Positions 10,901-27,000 of a stretch of DNA of 64,000 nt are shown here, one piece after another. The translations under genes were made by a program, and so were the position numbers. The stretch is from the NCBI RefSeq assembly GCF_030272615.1, contig NC_081413.1, positions 563,030,510 to 563,094,509 of the forward strand. Reading direction: 5' to 3'. The notes beneath the pieces were generated by a model. It had not been told where the DNA came from. It made no database searches and saw nothing but the letters and a program-made list of their open reading frames with translations. Origin of the DNA: Cryptomeria japonica (lineage: Eukaryota > Streptophyta > Pinopsida > Cupressales > Cupressaceae). Every line of letters starts with the position of its first letter. The first letter of the stretch is position 1.

Positions 10901-11385
10901 ACAGGCTAGTGGTACTAGAAATACTCACATAGATATGCATTCTAAAATATATATCATCAGAGTGAGTAAATACCAGTAAATGCATACGTTCAAGTGCTTT
11001 GCTAATGTCTGAAGTAAATATACAATTTACTGGGTATGTAGAACAAAATGCTACAATATGACTATATATATACATTTGTCTTAAAGAATCAATACACACT
11101 ACTATATTGCCCCATTCAATGTTAACTATAGGTAAAATCCTATTTTACTAGATTTGGTAAACAGCTTTTAAAAAACCACTATAATCAAACATTTTAATGG
11201 AGAAATTATCTCCTGCCAAAGTGACCCTGATCTATTATTTGGAGTGATACCCTATTAAGACTAAAGATAAGAATGTAATAATGCAATGTGGGAGAGGAGT
11301 GAAGTAAGCATCGAAGGCTGCTTATTAAGAGAAGGCAAGAACAACAAATTTTCCTCACTTAATGTAAATATAGTTATATAGGTTG

Positions 11386-11396
<11 letters not shown>

Positions 11397-11422
<26 letters not shown>

Positions 11423-11467
11423 TATTTGTATATCTATATTAGAATATGAGTATATATATATATATAA

Positions 11468-11543
<76 letters not shown>

Positions 11544-11623
11544 ATATGTTTATATGTATACCTATGTATATATATATGAATATGCCAATATATGATTTTA
11601 TGACTATATATATGTGTGTGTGT

Positions 11624-11696
<73 letters not shown>

Positions 11697-11697
11697 G
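11397..11697. repeat. AT, GT and TC microsatellites in the LINE fragment
   Basis: (AT)n runs at about 11391-11419, 11451-11515 and 11518-11542, then (GT)n at 11613-11627, (TC)n at about 11627-11675 and (AT)n to 11696. The overlapping long frames here are translations of repeats. Confidence 0.95.
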
Positions 11698-11894
11698 GTA
11701 TGAAGATATGTATGTGTATATATCCATAGAACAAGATTGTGCTAATGAGGGCCTTAGGATGACTACTGGAAACTAAGACTACCAGTACCTGTATCAGAGC
11801 AAAAAACCCTTATAAACGCAACCTCAAAGCATTAAAAAAATATTGATTTCTTATTCTTACTTATTCTTATTTATTTTTTATTCAATCACATACA

Positions 11895-12095
11895 CAGGTA
11901 CATCTATCCAAATGAGATAGGCATCCATCCAACCGGGATGGGCATCTAACCATACGGGTTAGGCATCTATCCATACAGGACTAGGCATCTAACCATACGG
12001 GTTAGGCATCTATCCATACGGGACATGAGGTTTCATCTATCCAATCCAGGATAGGCATATATCCAAACGGGGTAGGCATCTATTCAGAAGAATAG
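11895..12095. repeat. Minisatellite of about 22 bp inside giant element copy 1
   Basis: About nine degenerate units of the type GGCATCTAACCATACGGGTTA. The reverse-complement array occurs in copy 2 at about 48590-48780 (units like GATGCCTAACCCGTATGGTTA), so the array is a family feature and was present before the copies separated. Unit order and spacers are irregular, which argues against CRISPR. Confidence 0.92.
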
Positions 12096-14508
12096 GATAT
12101 GCTCTAGCTAGAGACTTTAGACTCATCGAGACCATCCGAGTCCTGAGCCACTCTCTAAAGACTGTACTCCCCTACTAGGAGTGCACTGAGGTCTCTGTCC
12201 TTAGGAGTATAAAAATAATTACATAAACAAGCTTGAGTTCCACCTCGAAATTCGGCCTAAAGCCTCCAGAAGTCAAGTGAATCCATACGGGATTCCTTCT
12301 GAGTATGCATTGAATTAATTTTAACATTTCAATTATTATTTGCACCATTTGATTAAAAGACCAAGGAGCTTCAAGAACCAACTACTCACCCATAACCAAA
12401 TCCTAACCCCCATCCCCAAACGCTTGAGTACAAGGGACAACTCTATCCCTAGACTGCCTACATACCCGTTTTGGCATGGGATCAAGGCGTAAAGTATGTA
12501 TTTCTGGTTTCTAACTATGGTTTAATGTAAACTGTTTGGTGGGTACGCAACCCTTTCTAGGGTCAATGTCCCAGACAGTTTCTCTGCGGTTGCTGCCCAC
12601 GATGGTAGCTCTATAGAAAAAAAAAGGCTCAAGATGGCCTTTTTCTTGTGGCCTAAACAACTAAGTCTTATTTCCTATTAAATACGTCACCCTTAATCCA
12701 TTATCATCCATTGGAGTCATCAAGATAAAATAAAATTTTCAAGATCTTCACACACATCCAAACCCTAATGGGGTTATCTAAAGTTCAACTAATCGGATGT
12801 AAATTCATTTAAAAATTAATCTTTTTAGATTATCGATCCAAGGGGGATTACCCACCCCTTGGATTTTAACTTCCAAATGACCCTTATTTCTCCCCGGAGA
12901 TTTAGAGGGACGATGCCACAGACGCCGTTATTGCAGCTTTATTAGGCGTTAAGTGCAGTAGTTCAACACGACGACATTACTCGTAAGTGTGATCCAAAGG
13001 CACCATAGATACCGAACGTCGCTAATTTTTGGTTTCAACTCCTCTTGTTTAGTTATCTAACTAGGAATTTAACTTTGAATTCATGAATCTTAAATGAAGC
13101 AATATACCAATACAATTATGAAAAAGAAACTATTATATACAAGAAATTATCGCTTGAATTTAAAAACTATAGTATAAATTTTATGTAATTGAAAGGAACA
13201 TAAACAAAACGACTACTTGGAATAGTATTTTCTCCTAAGGAAAGTTATGATAATTAAAAATTTGAAAACTTGAACTAAATACATGAAATTACTAATTGCT
13301 TGGAAACCATGATACTTTCAAATATAACTTATGAAAAATGATTTGAATTACTTGCAAGATATAATTGTTATGGGACAAACCATTACACAATAAGTATGAA
13401 TCCTAGTACTAATTTGCTTGAAAGAAAATTAAATGATTGAATAGCAAGAATGTGGAAATGAATTTTAACACCTACTTGTTTGAAGGGAAAAGTACTTAAT
13501 AATAATCCCAACTAATTCTTCCATATGAAGTAATACAAATTTCATCTACAAATGATAACACTACTTTAAATGTGAATCCTAATACTTGAAAGGTACTAAA
13601 TTGCTTGAAACAGACTTTAAATTATCAAATAATTATAATTTGGAAATGAATTTAATACTCACTTGTTGAAGGGAAAAGGAAACAACTATTCAACAATAAG
13701 CTTCAAACTAACCACATTATTCTTAGTTACTAATTGTTTGAAAAATAGTTTAGACACGAGTATAAACACTTGCTAGTTAACCAAGTAAATAATACTAAGT
13801 CGCCTAATAAACAATTCTAATCAATAAACTTCTAGTTGCTTTTGGACTAATACCTTTGCAAGATTATAAAGTGATAATTAATTACTCCATCCACTTGAAG
13901 TAATGTTAAATTTATCTTTCGATACATTCTACAAATAATAACTTTATCATTTTCAAATACTTCGAAGGGAGCTAATGTTTACTACTTAAATTACCCTCAA
14001 GTAGAATTGTTATTTAATTTTCTAAGTGATCATAGAATAGGTTTCTTGAAACTCATTTGCTAAAACAATTTCGGTTTTGAATAAATTCTCTTTGCATCCT
14101 AATTAATACTATTACCATATGAATATTTAACTATGCAATTTACCTCTAAATTTAATTTTAATTTAATTTATCCTTACTAATTACTTGTATTATTAAGTGT
14201 AACTTTTCCTTTTTACCAGTCTTATGTTTCTTTTAGCTAGAAGGTAAATGATTTTAACTATTAAAAGAAGTGACTATTTGCAATGCCTTATATACTCATA
14301 TCTTGGAATCTAATAAAGAACCAAATCAAATAATCAACCTTTCAAATTGAGGAAAAACTTTGTCTAACATTAACTCATATTGTTGAAATACCTTAAAGTG
14401 TTACTATGATTCTAAACACATTTACCTGTTAGGTAAATTCCTTTAGCATTTGATACTTGTACTAATTGAAATATACAAAAGATAGTTTTGAAATCCAATA
14501 ATTAAAGA

Positions 14509-14614
14509 ACTTAAATATTTGAAATGTATTGAATGTATTGAGGGAACCCACTTACTATTGGACTTAAATATTTGAAATGTATTGAATGTCTTGAGGGAAC
14601 CCACTTACTATTGG
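14509..14614. repeat. 53-bp tandem duplication
   Basis: Units 14509-14561 and 14562-14614 differ at one base that I can see. It lies in giant element copy 1; I did not find the duplication in copy 2. Confidence 0.9.
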
Positions 14615-14749
14615 GATTTAATTATTTGATGAAAAGATCCAAACTATGGAATAAGTCTATCATTGGTGCAATAACATTTTCCTTGCTTTGTTTTTCCTAA
14701 GACAAATTAATTTGTTTAATATAGAGATTTAACTATTATATATACATCC

Positions 14750-16159
14750 TGTAGTCACATAAATTTGTCCATTTTAATTAAATGAATATTTTGTATTTAT
14801 TTGATTAAAAATCCACTAAGCCATCAATTAATTAAATTAATATTTAATTAATTCATCTTCAAATCATTCTCCTATTAATTAAATAAATTATTCAATTTAT
14901 TTTAATTAATTCATTAAACCAAATTCACAAATCAATTAAATGAATAAATCCTATTTATTTAATTAATCCCCCTTTTCCTCTTTTAAATAAATTAAATTAA
15001 GCATTTATTTAAATCATTTATCCCTCCCACTTGCATTTTCCTACAAATGCAACATGCACACATTTATTGAAATAAATGAATTTTTATTTTAAATAAAAAT
15101 CATATTTTCCCTTACTCACCAAATCCACTTGCAAGCCTAAACCCCCTTCTAGATTCTTCTAACCCCTTCCTAATTAACCTAATCCATCCCCTAATTATTG
15201 TCACATTCCTAAGCAACTTGGAGTCACTTCTCAAAGACTTCAAAGTCTTTGAAAAGCATTTAATGCTTTGTGTGTTCAACAATTTAACCTCCAAAGTCTT
15301 CCAAAACCACTAATGGCTCTTACATGACCATTAATGGCTCTTACATAACCATTTATGGTTATTTCAACTTGCACTCATGTGTCTCCTCAAGTATTTATTG
15401 CTTTGACCATGTTTATCCCTTTTGTCTTTGCACAAGAGTTTATCCATTGGATAAAAGCTTTATTTTTTGAATAAAGAGTTTATTCATTCAACTAACCTTG
15501 ACCTTAACTCCCAAGGTCATGTCAAGCATTAAATGCTTATTACCTCTCCTCTCAACTTATCTCACATTGACACTTGTCATCTTGGGATTGGGTTGAAAGC
15601 CCTCACATGGATCTCAAATCATTCAATCCTAACCCTTGTTGAGATTACTCAATCTCAACCATCTATTGCTCCATTTTTCCTATAAATAGAGCCCATTTCT
15701 TCATAATCCAGATCCTGAAAACTTGTATGCATTTAAGCTATAGGCATTTTGAGAGAGCATTTTAGTATAATCAACTAATATCTTGTCATTTTGGTTAAAA
15801 TAAATCATTTTAGTATCAATAGCATAGTATTAACTTTTTATTCACATTTAGAGCAAATACTTCAATCTCAAACCTCCATAAGCATCCATAGTGCAAAAAG
15901 CTGCTGAGAGCTACATTATTTTGGAACTTGGAGAGAAGAGGAACAAAGGAGAAGAAGCCAAGAGCATGTTAGGAGGCATTTGGAGATGCCTCATCATATT
16001 TACCTTCTTAGTTAGATATTTTGTCATGCTTTTGGTATCTCTTTTGATATGCTTGTGTAGGAAAGTATTTTGTTTATGATTTTTGACACTAACAATTTGG
16101 CTTTTCTTCTTGTTTGTGTTTTGTTATCATGACTAACCTTCCCTTTTTGCAGAGCATCA
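14750..16159 (+). mobile_element. Tat-family solo LTR nested in the giant element
   Basis: Begins TGTAGTCACATAAATTTG at 14750 and ends GAGCATCA at 16159, flanked on both sides by CATCC (14745-14749 and 16160-16164). Its first ~980 bases match the Tat LTRs at 55367-56661 and 32445-35002 read on the minus strand; its last ~430 bases (U5 side) differ from them, so it belongs to a related subfamily. A TATA box (TATAAATA) is at 15681-15688. No internal sequence is attached, so LTR-LTR recombination removed the body. Confidence 0.85.
15681..15688 (+). promoter_or_regulatory. TATA box of the solo LTR
   Basis: TATAAATA, about 930 bases into the LTR. The same motif recurs at the same relative position in the Tat LTR at 55795-55802 (read on the minus strand) and in the LTR at 8100-9422, which supports a conserved promoter. 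Confidence 0.65.
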
Positions 16160-17152
16160 CATCCTAAGAAGGATTAATTCAAGATGATAGATCTCTTAAT
16201 GCTCGATTATCTATTGAAATTCTCAAGTACTAATTGACCCTTTTGCCTTATGCAATATTTATCTTTTCAAAACCCAAAGGAGTCTTTTCCCATCATTGAG
16301 GAGATACTAACTCTTTAGAATTTAAAAAGAGTTCAATTTTGCAACTTAATTTTCCATAATTAAACTCCAATAAGGTATCCATTAATATGGGTTAGACCCT
16401 TTTCGCTTAAAATTTCCTTTAATATTTTAATAATCTAATTCCAAAAACTAGAGAACATATTTCCATTAATTTTAATAAGGTTAGATTATAAATAGGTCTC
16501 ATTAACCCTTTTTGAATAGATATCAATAAATAAAACTATTTTTCATTAAATAGACCTGAATAAATAAATCCATTTCTCACTAAATTTTCTCAATTTTCAA
16601 CTATTAAAATTTATAATTATAAACTAATCCTAAATGATTTTTAATCACCAAGTGCATAATTAAATTTCAAAGAACTATAAGCTTATTAGTTTTAATCATT
16701 CAAATTAAGTTTCAATATTCTAAAACATTTTTAATTTTAAATTAAAATAAAAAAATAAAATAAAAATAAATTTGAACTACTTATTTTAATGATACAAATA
16801 AATTTCAATTACTTAAACAACTTAGGATATATAAAAAAAAAATCAATTATTTGAATAACACATAAAATTTAATTACAAACTCTAAAGTATAATTCAATTT
16901 TAATAAAACAATTCCTAACTCAAAATACATATATGTGTTTTTTTTTTTTTTTGGTAATTAACTGAGAATCTTTTAATAATATAATAATTATATTTATTTA
17001 ATCTATTTTTTTTATTAAAAAAAAACTTAAATCTACAAACAAATTTAGAACATAAATTTAATATGATTTTAAATAAATTTGATATATATGTTTATATAAT
17101 ATATATTTGAAGGAAAATTTACTAATTTATTAATGAAGGCAAGATTTACCCA

Positions 17153-17157
<5 letters not shown>

Positions 17158-17221
<64 letters not shown>
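17158..17221. repeat. (AT)n microsatellite
   Basis: About 64 bp of uninterrupted TA repeats within giant element copy 1. Confidence 0.97.
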
Positions 17222-17223
<2 letters not shown>

Positions 17224-18662
17224 CATACATGCACAGGGAATAAAATCTACAGACATGAATATTTCCTAAAATCCACAGAGATGGGTATTTATATAACATA
17301 CACAGAGATGAATATATTTCTATTTTGTTTTCTTTATTCTGATTTTATATTACTTTGGTAATAGATTTATTTTTGTTCAATTAATTCTAATATATATATT
17401 CCATTCTAAAAAAAATCTGATTTTTTGTAAAATAAAGAAATTTGATTGAGGAAAAAATAATAGATTAAACAATATTTGAATTTGTATATGCGTATTTTGA
17501 AAGAAATCTATTAACCAATTTATTTCCTACATGCAGAATAAAAAAGAAGATTTTTTTTTCTTTTTTTTGGATAGAAAAGCAATTTATTACATGTATTTGA
17601 TTAAATCAATTAACAAAAATTGAAAAAGATTTCCTTGCAAAAATCTGAAATGGATAAAAGAGATTTCTTTTTAAAAAAATAAAATTAAAATATAAACTTT
17701 CTTATGTGCAAAATTTTGAAAGAGATGAGAAGAAGATTTTCTTTGAAAAGAAAAGGCAAGCAATGAATGTGCAAGAGGGGAACCTGGATTTGAATGAAGA
17801 ACCTTGTTGACCTCCTTCAATTCCTCCTTGAAGCTTGGTAATGATCTTCTCCAAAATCGTGCAACACATCTACAAAATTTCTCCTACAACTAACATAGTA
17901 TTGAAAATAAATCCATAAGAATTTCAAGACTACTTTATCATCCAAAAAACAATGAACTCCCCTTTTCAAAAATTTAGAACTCAATATATAGAAAAGAGAG
18001 TCATTTTCCCACTACAAAAGAAATTAATTGATTTCCATATTCTTTTCCCAAAATAATTTCATGCAAAATGACTAATTGTCAGAGGTTACATGCAAAAATT
18101 GAATTTGAAATTCTCTTCTAGAACCTTCTCAATTCCTCCTACAACATATGCTAAATAGCATATTGAGAAAATAAACAATTTCTAAATTAATTTCATTCAA
18201 AAATGATTGTTGTCATAGTGGGGGTTACATTTGACTATGCATTCAAAATTCAAATTTGAATTCTCCCCCAAAAATGCATTTTGTAACTCCTTTGTCATAA
18301 AAATGCCATGAATAGAATTATTCTTGTCATAGAATAATTTTGTAACTCCCATGCCATAGATTTGCTAAATATAATCTTTAATATTTTAAATTTAATTTAA
18401 TTTTTTCTAGAATCTTCTTATTTCTCCTACACCATGTGCTCAATTAGGATATTGAGAAAATAAGCAATTTTTGAAATAAATTATGACCTCATGTGTGTGT
18501 CACCACTTAATTTGTTTTTTATTTTAAAACTTCAACCTCATTTCAATTTATATTTTCTTTCTAACATTACTCATAAAATTAATATTATAATAGTAGTAGT
18601 AGAAATAATAATAATAATAATAATAATAAGTCATATCAAGGTCCAAAAAGAGGGTTCTGACA

Positions 18663-18730
18663 TTGACTAGTTCTTAGCTCCAAGGAAAAGCTAAAAAATA
18701 TCGCTTCGGTTGTGACTCATAAAAAAAAAA
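18663..18730 (+). mobile_element. 3' half of the split SINE, with A-tail
   Basis: Follows the giant element immediately. After the 5-bp TSD copy TTGAC (18663-18667) the SINE body continues for about 50 bases and ends in a run of 12-13 A residues (18719-18731), followed by the right copy of the 13-bp TSD. Joined to 9961-10034 the SINE would be about 137 bp including tail, a usual size for a plant SINE. Confidence 0.82.
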
Positions 18731-18743
18731 AACTAAATAGTTT
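18731..18743. repeat. Right 13-bp target-site duplication of the SINE
   Basis: AACTAAATAGTTT, identical to 9948-9960. Its first two A residues overlap the tail, as is usual for SINEs. Confidence 0.88.
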
Positions 18744-18984
18744 ATCCTAACGTTATTTAATTAAATATTATTTTTATTTAATTAAGGTAATGCCATTCTC
18801 TCTCCTCATATTTTAACATAATACTAAATATATTTCTTTCTTATCATAGCCTCTTCATTTATTAAATCTCTATAATACTAAAAATGCCAATTTTAAATAT
18901 TAGGCATCCAATTAATCAAATCAATCCTAACCATTCATTACCAATAATGTAATGTATCCTTTTCCCATAAGATGTTGGGTTGTC

Positions 18985-20050
18985 CCATAAGCCCATTTTT
19001 CATTTCCCTTGGGCTTAGGAAAAGTAACAAAGCAAAATGTAAGTGTTCAGTGTTGTCATGGGTGTTATGTAAAAAGTTGATCATTTTAAAATGGTATCAA
19101 CTAAGGATGTGTGTGGGTGTATTTTTGAGGGAAAGAAAAATAATTTAAAATATGCATATTTAATCAAGATAGGGGTTGAGATAAATAATTCTTTTCTATC
19201 CATTGATTTCACCCAAATATATTAGACATCGTGTTCATTTATCATTAGAGAGTGAAGGATAGAACCCCTAATGTCCATAGTTGGTCGATGGGTGAAAAGT
19301 CTTGAACTATTCATGGCAATCTCACATAGGGATTGTAATAAGGGTTCAACAATTTGTTATTTTAGTGGCTCCTAAAATACCTATTGTCTAATATTTCGGT
19401 AGCTCTCTTCACACCAACAAATTATATTTCTTGTTGTAGATTTGTTCTCGAAAGTTCTAACAAGTAGAATTAATTATAAGTGTAATTCTATAGTAGAATT
19501 AACTATAAGTGTAATTCTACATTAGCGTTCCATGGAGTTAAATCCATTACAAATATATAATACCCCGAATATATTTGAGGTTTTAGATTATCTCATTAGC
19601 CTATAATTTATTCCTTGTGGGCTTAAGGAAAGTAACATAGGAAAATGCAAGTGTTTAAATTGGGTTCCTAGGTTATGAGGTTGTTGGTGTTATGTTACAA
19701 GATACTCATTTTTAAAATGGTGTCAATAAAAGATTATATGTTGCCATATTTTAAAGGGAAAGGAAATGAATTAAAAGATTATATATTTGACCAATATAGG
19801 GATCAAGAGGTATACTTGTTTATCCATTCGTTTCATTTAAATAGACCAGACATCCTAATTTTCTAACATTAGAGATTGATGGATGTAAACCCCCTAATAT
19901 CCATTGTTGGTTAGGGGATCAAAACTCTAGAACTAATCATGATAATATCACACAAGGATTGTATTTGGGCTTCACTAATATATTGTTTTGACAACTCCTA
20001 TGGTGCATGTTGTCTAATATTTAGGTAGCTCTGCCAGTGCCTAATAATTA
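18985..20050. repeat. Diverged direct duplication, period about 607 bp
   Basis: About 18985-19435 and 19590-20050 align along their length: GGGCTTA..GGAAAGTAAC near the start, ATTTTAAAATGGT.TCAA, CTAATGTCCAT against CTAATATCCAT, ACA.AAGGATTGTA or equivalent, and TTGTCTAATATTT.GGTAGCTCT at the end. No coding potential is obvious in either copy. The element class is unknown. Confidence 0.8.
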
Positions 20051-21640
20051 TAATCCTAGTTTTTAATATTCCCTATGTTTTTCATAATAATATTGTTGTT
20101 AATCTTGAAAATTTGAGCAAACTTAAGTATTATAAGTGTAATTCTATGTTGTAATAAGAGAATTAACCTACTTTACAAACTATTGCATCACTTGTTCATT
20201 TTGTAAGGGTTTATGATTTATTTCTACATACATCGTTAAGTATATTATTGGCTATAATAGATTTGATTTATAATTAGATTTAACCATTGTTGTCATATGG
20301 AGTTAAATACATTAGAAATAGACAATATCCAAAATCAAGCGTATTATAGTTTTGATCTTACCGCCCAAACAATCAAGGGTCAACACATTTTGGTGAAAAG
20401 TGGAAACACAAGATGAAAGATAGATAGTGATGTGATTTGATAAACGATGAAAAGAACTATTCAATGTTTGAAATAATGATTAAATTTTAATGTAGTCCAT
20501 AGAGAGATGGCACAAGCACTCAAAGAAGTATTGGAAATGATTGTGATGTGTGTCATGCAAGGTTAGAAATATTTGTTGATCCCTAAGAGGTCGATGCCTA
20601 AATAAGGGAAATTGAGAAGCTTCATAGGTGTGGAACCAAGTGCGACTTGTGGAACAACCTCAAGGATTTTTGAAGATGGCTCTTCGTTCTTCTTAGGGTT
20701 TTGAAAAAGAGAGAGAAAAACTCAAATTCCCCAAACCCAAGCAATCATTCAACGAATGCAAAGCTTATAATGAATGCAAAGCTCTTACAATACTTTAATC
20801 CTTATAAGATAAGACATCTGGGACTTAACTATTTCGTAATAGGGGTGCAGTGCACAATAGACCCTTCATTATTGAGAGGAGAACAAAACACATGAAGTGA
20901 TAAAGACATAAGGTGTAGTATTTAGATCATCAGCATGGGAAGCACCTATAAAGGCCAAACAAAATTAGATGAATCCTTTAAATCTCCACAATGGTTCATC
21001 ATTCTATACTCTACAATGAATGGTATAAGTTTTGTTGTCTATCCTTATGGAAAATAAAAGAGTAAAATTTCCTACATGATCTATCATCCGTTAGAAATTT
21101 AGACAACCAAAGAAACGTAGATAAAAAAATAATCACGCATTTAATTTAGAAGCAAGAACACTTCCCATAATAGACACAAAAAGGGTAACTAAGACATGAT
21201 CTAGTATTTTATTAAGGGCAAACATGTTGAGGCCCAAACACAAATTACACCTACACAACTGAGAACCATAATAAATTTCATCCTAAACAAGAAAATTAGA
21301 GATGTCTGTTATCAAATAGGACTAAAGGCTATAAGGATTGGCAACGTCTACCTAGCCCCTACAATACACCGACATCTTATGCATACAATACATACATTAC
21401 ATGTTACACATATTGTATGGCAACATCTACCACATCCTATGCATACAATACATATTACCCATACATTACGTGTTACATATATATAATTGCATGCCTCCAT
21501 GTCGATGCATCTAAGAACTGGGTAGACATTGCCATGAAATCCTTCTACTCATTAGAAGCTAAAAAAATTCAATTTACAATATCCTCTTGGTCCTTTTATA
21601 TTTGATCTCCTATCTAGAAAGCATGTTCTTTCAATTACAA
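20051..21640. other. Non-coding stretch
   Basis: No gene recognised. A short local duplication (GCATACAATACAT blocks) lies at about 21370-21480. Confidence 0.6.
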
Positions 21641-21644
21641 AATA

Positions 21645-22100
21645 TCTACGTGGCAGCTAGATCGTGATGATGGAGATAACTTCTTTTGCAGAGCTTTGTG
21701 TCGTAAATCTTACATGATTAGTGGCATGATCACCATTTGCATCTTCACAACTTCTTAGCCATGATTTGAGGTAATAAAGCATGCAATTTTGCTCATGTGA
21801 TCATTCCTTTTCCTTCTGATTCAATCCAATTACTGGAATGCACACAATTTTTCTATTTAAGGTCATTTAGAACTCTTTTGCATGACTACCATATTATATT
21901 TGATTTTCAAGTGACACCTTCCTATTTCTTGATCGGAGTGGGATGTGCAATGGACACGTGTCAAGCAGGCAAGAAGTTCTTGGGGGCTGTTTTTAACATC
22001 TGGTAGATCTTCTGCAGAGCTAACACGTGGCATGCCTGCGGGGTTCATTAGATTTCATTATCTAGACCAGTCTCATTTGCCTACGATGCTGACGTGTGAT
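21645..22100. promoter_or_regulatory. Cluster of ACGT-core (G-box-like) motifs
   Basis: ACGT cores of the plant G-box/ABRE type occur at about 21649 (CTACGTGGC), 21953-21962 (palindromic GACACGTGTC), 22021-22031 (AACACGTGGC) and 22091-22098 (GACGTGTG). Such sites bind bZIP/bHLH factors in plants. They lie 350-800 bases upstream of a Ty3/gypsy gag relic, so they may be that element's promoter or leader. Functional status is inference only. Confidence 0.35.
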
Positions 22101-22439
22101 TCACGAGTGGGGAATTTTCTCCAGGATAGGGGGTTGATGTCCTTAGTTGGGAAATCGACTATGTAGACAAAGGCTACAATATTTAATAGCTCCAAAATCA
22201 CCTACTTAAAGGGGAACTACATCAAGTGTTAAGCAAATGGTTGATTCATCATCACCCAATCCCTTCCAACCTAAATTCCTCCAAAGGAAATCCAAAGGAG
22301 ATCAAATTCATCAGAAGGAGAAGCAATAGAGATAATGGAGGATTTTTATCCCTATGTGTTGAACAAAAAGACCTAAAGAAAGAAATTTTGTATGACTTAT
22401 TATTTTTACATTTTACAACATCAAACTCTAAAATGGTCC

Positions 22440-22990
22440 TCAAATTAAGAAAAAAAAAAATTTAAATAAAGCTAACAAGGAATTGCAGCAACGTTTAGGC
22501 AAGGTTCCCCTGCCTATGCTTGATGGGGTACAAAATTGTTCATCTTATACTTGGATCCAAAGAATCAATGCTTGTGTATCTCTAAATCTAATCTATGAAG
22601 AGAAGTCATCCTATTTGCCTCTCTCTATCTAAATGTGGTAGTCTATGAATGATGGTATCATGGCATAGTGACACAAGCACATAGTCTCATCACTACTTTT
22701 GAATATTTTAACTAAAGGTTCATTAAAAGATTTGATCAAGTTGATCTAGAAACTCATTTAAAGAATTGACACAATTAAAACACCATGAATTAGTATAGCA
22801 CTACATAGGTCCCTTTTAAAGTATAGTTGTTAGCTTTTCTAATATATTTGAGAAAAATATGATAGTTCTATTCAAAGAAGGATTGGCAAAGCCGCTAAAA
22901 AGTTTGGTCAAGACATTGGATCCTTCCACTATTTAAAAGCAAATCAAAAGGGCTCTCACTTTGGAGTCTTCCCTATATGTTTTCGTAGTT
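22440..22990 (+). pseudogene. Ty3/gypsy gag relic
   Basis: Across several frames the plus strand follows the Ty3/gypsy capsid pattern: PMLDGVQNCSSYTWIQRINACVSLN at the start (write-up split here for length: LDG then YTWIQRIN), a later FIKRFDQVDLETHLKEL-like stretch, and the clear segment VLFKEGLAKPLKSLVK at about 22863-22915. Frameshifts and stops are frequent. No matching protease or RT was found downstream to about 25 kb. The call rests on motif order, not on an open frame. Confidence 0.6.
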
Positions 22991-26539
<3,549 letters not shown>

Positions 26540-26983
26540 ACTATCAATTGTCAATAAAATAAAGTATTAGCATACTCATGATTCCAAGAGATGCACAAAC
26601 GTCAAGATGAAAAAATTGCATTAGAAGCTCAAATAGATATTGTAGAAGAATAATTGCATGAATCAATGTACATGAATTTCTGTAAGAGCACTACAAAGTA
26701 TGCAATAGAATGTAAAATACAAGTTACATAGTGAGTTTAAACATAACTAAGGAGAGGATGGAGATGAAAAATCCAACCAATAAGGTGTGACCACCAAGTC
26801 GCCCAAAAGTAGAAAAAGCTCCACCCTTTAAGGATGGAAACACAACCTTTTAAGGAAGGGGATAACTCAATATAATATCCTAGCTAAACTCATTTTATCA
26901 AATAAATAAATATTAATAGAAGTGTAGGAAAAACCTAGGACTAAGAGAAAATAAACATTCCACTAGGAGAATAAAAATCTACA
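26540..26983 (-). repeat. Copia 3' LTR, inner end clear, outer end lost
   Basis: Starts TGTAGATTTTTATTC on the minus strand at 26983, directly after a polypurine tract. It aligns with the 5' LTR but the last ~90 bases have no counterpart. Confidence 0.75.
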
Positions 26984-27000
26984 CTAGCACCCCCTTAAGT
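26984..27000 (-). other. Copia polypurine tract
   Basis: Minus strand ACTTAAGGGGGTGCTAG just before the TGTAG of the 3' LTR. A purine-rich core, AAGGGGG, is the usual plus-strand primer for these elements. Confidence 0.7.

Larger units (their letters stand above)
10107..11835 (-). mobile_element. 5'-truncated LINE (non-LTR retrotransposon)
   Basis: Flanked by 17-bp direct repeats, AAAAATATTGGTTTCTT at 10090-10106 and the same with one change at 11836-11852. The plus-strand T-run after 10101 is a minus-strand poly(A) tail. Before it, on the minus strand, is a 3'-UTR-like segment reading CTCGGCCTCTTACTGAT, a layout common in plant LINEs. The uninterrupted copy of the giant element (around 48840-48852) lacks this block, confirming an insertion. 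No RT or endonuclease domain is seen; the 5' part is filled by microsatellites. Confidence 0.78.
10035..18662 (-). mobile_element. Giant LTR-like element, copy 1, carrying two nested insertions
   Basis: On the minus strand it starts TGTCAGAACCC at 18662 and ends at 10035 (plus strand TGTAAAAACCCAC). The termini are TG...CA and form a short inverted repeat, TGT-x-A-x-AACCC. Flanks are TCGAC (10030-10034) and TTGAC (18663-18667), a 5-bp TSD with one change. The interior aligns with the plus-strand copy at 43878-48890: the AAT/ACT trinucleotide run next to the start, the minisatellite of about 22 bp, the block around 12900-13020, and the end. Subtracting the LINE and the solo LTR leaves about 5.5 kb. 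No protein domain is visible. It may be a solo LTR of a family with very long LTRs, or a non-autonomous element. Confidence 0.82.

Noticed and set aside
11261-11776. 157-codon minus frame and 76-codon plus frame
   Set aside because: Driven by AT, GT and TC microsatellites (poly Arg-Glu, Tyr-Ile, Ser-Leu).
11895-12095. CRISPR-like array
   Set aside because: The units are contiguous and degenerate without unique spacers, and the setting is a plant transposon.
12175-12381. Conserved 68-codon frame shared with 48294-48500 as a real small gene
   Set aside because: Conservation is equally high in the flanking non-coding part of the giant element, so it does not show selection on the frame; left as uncertain.
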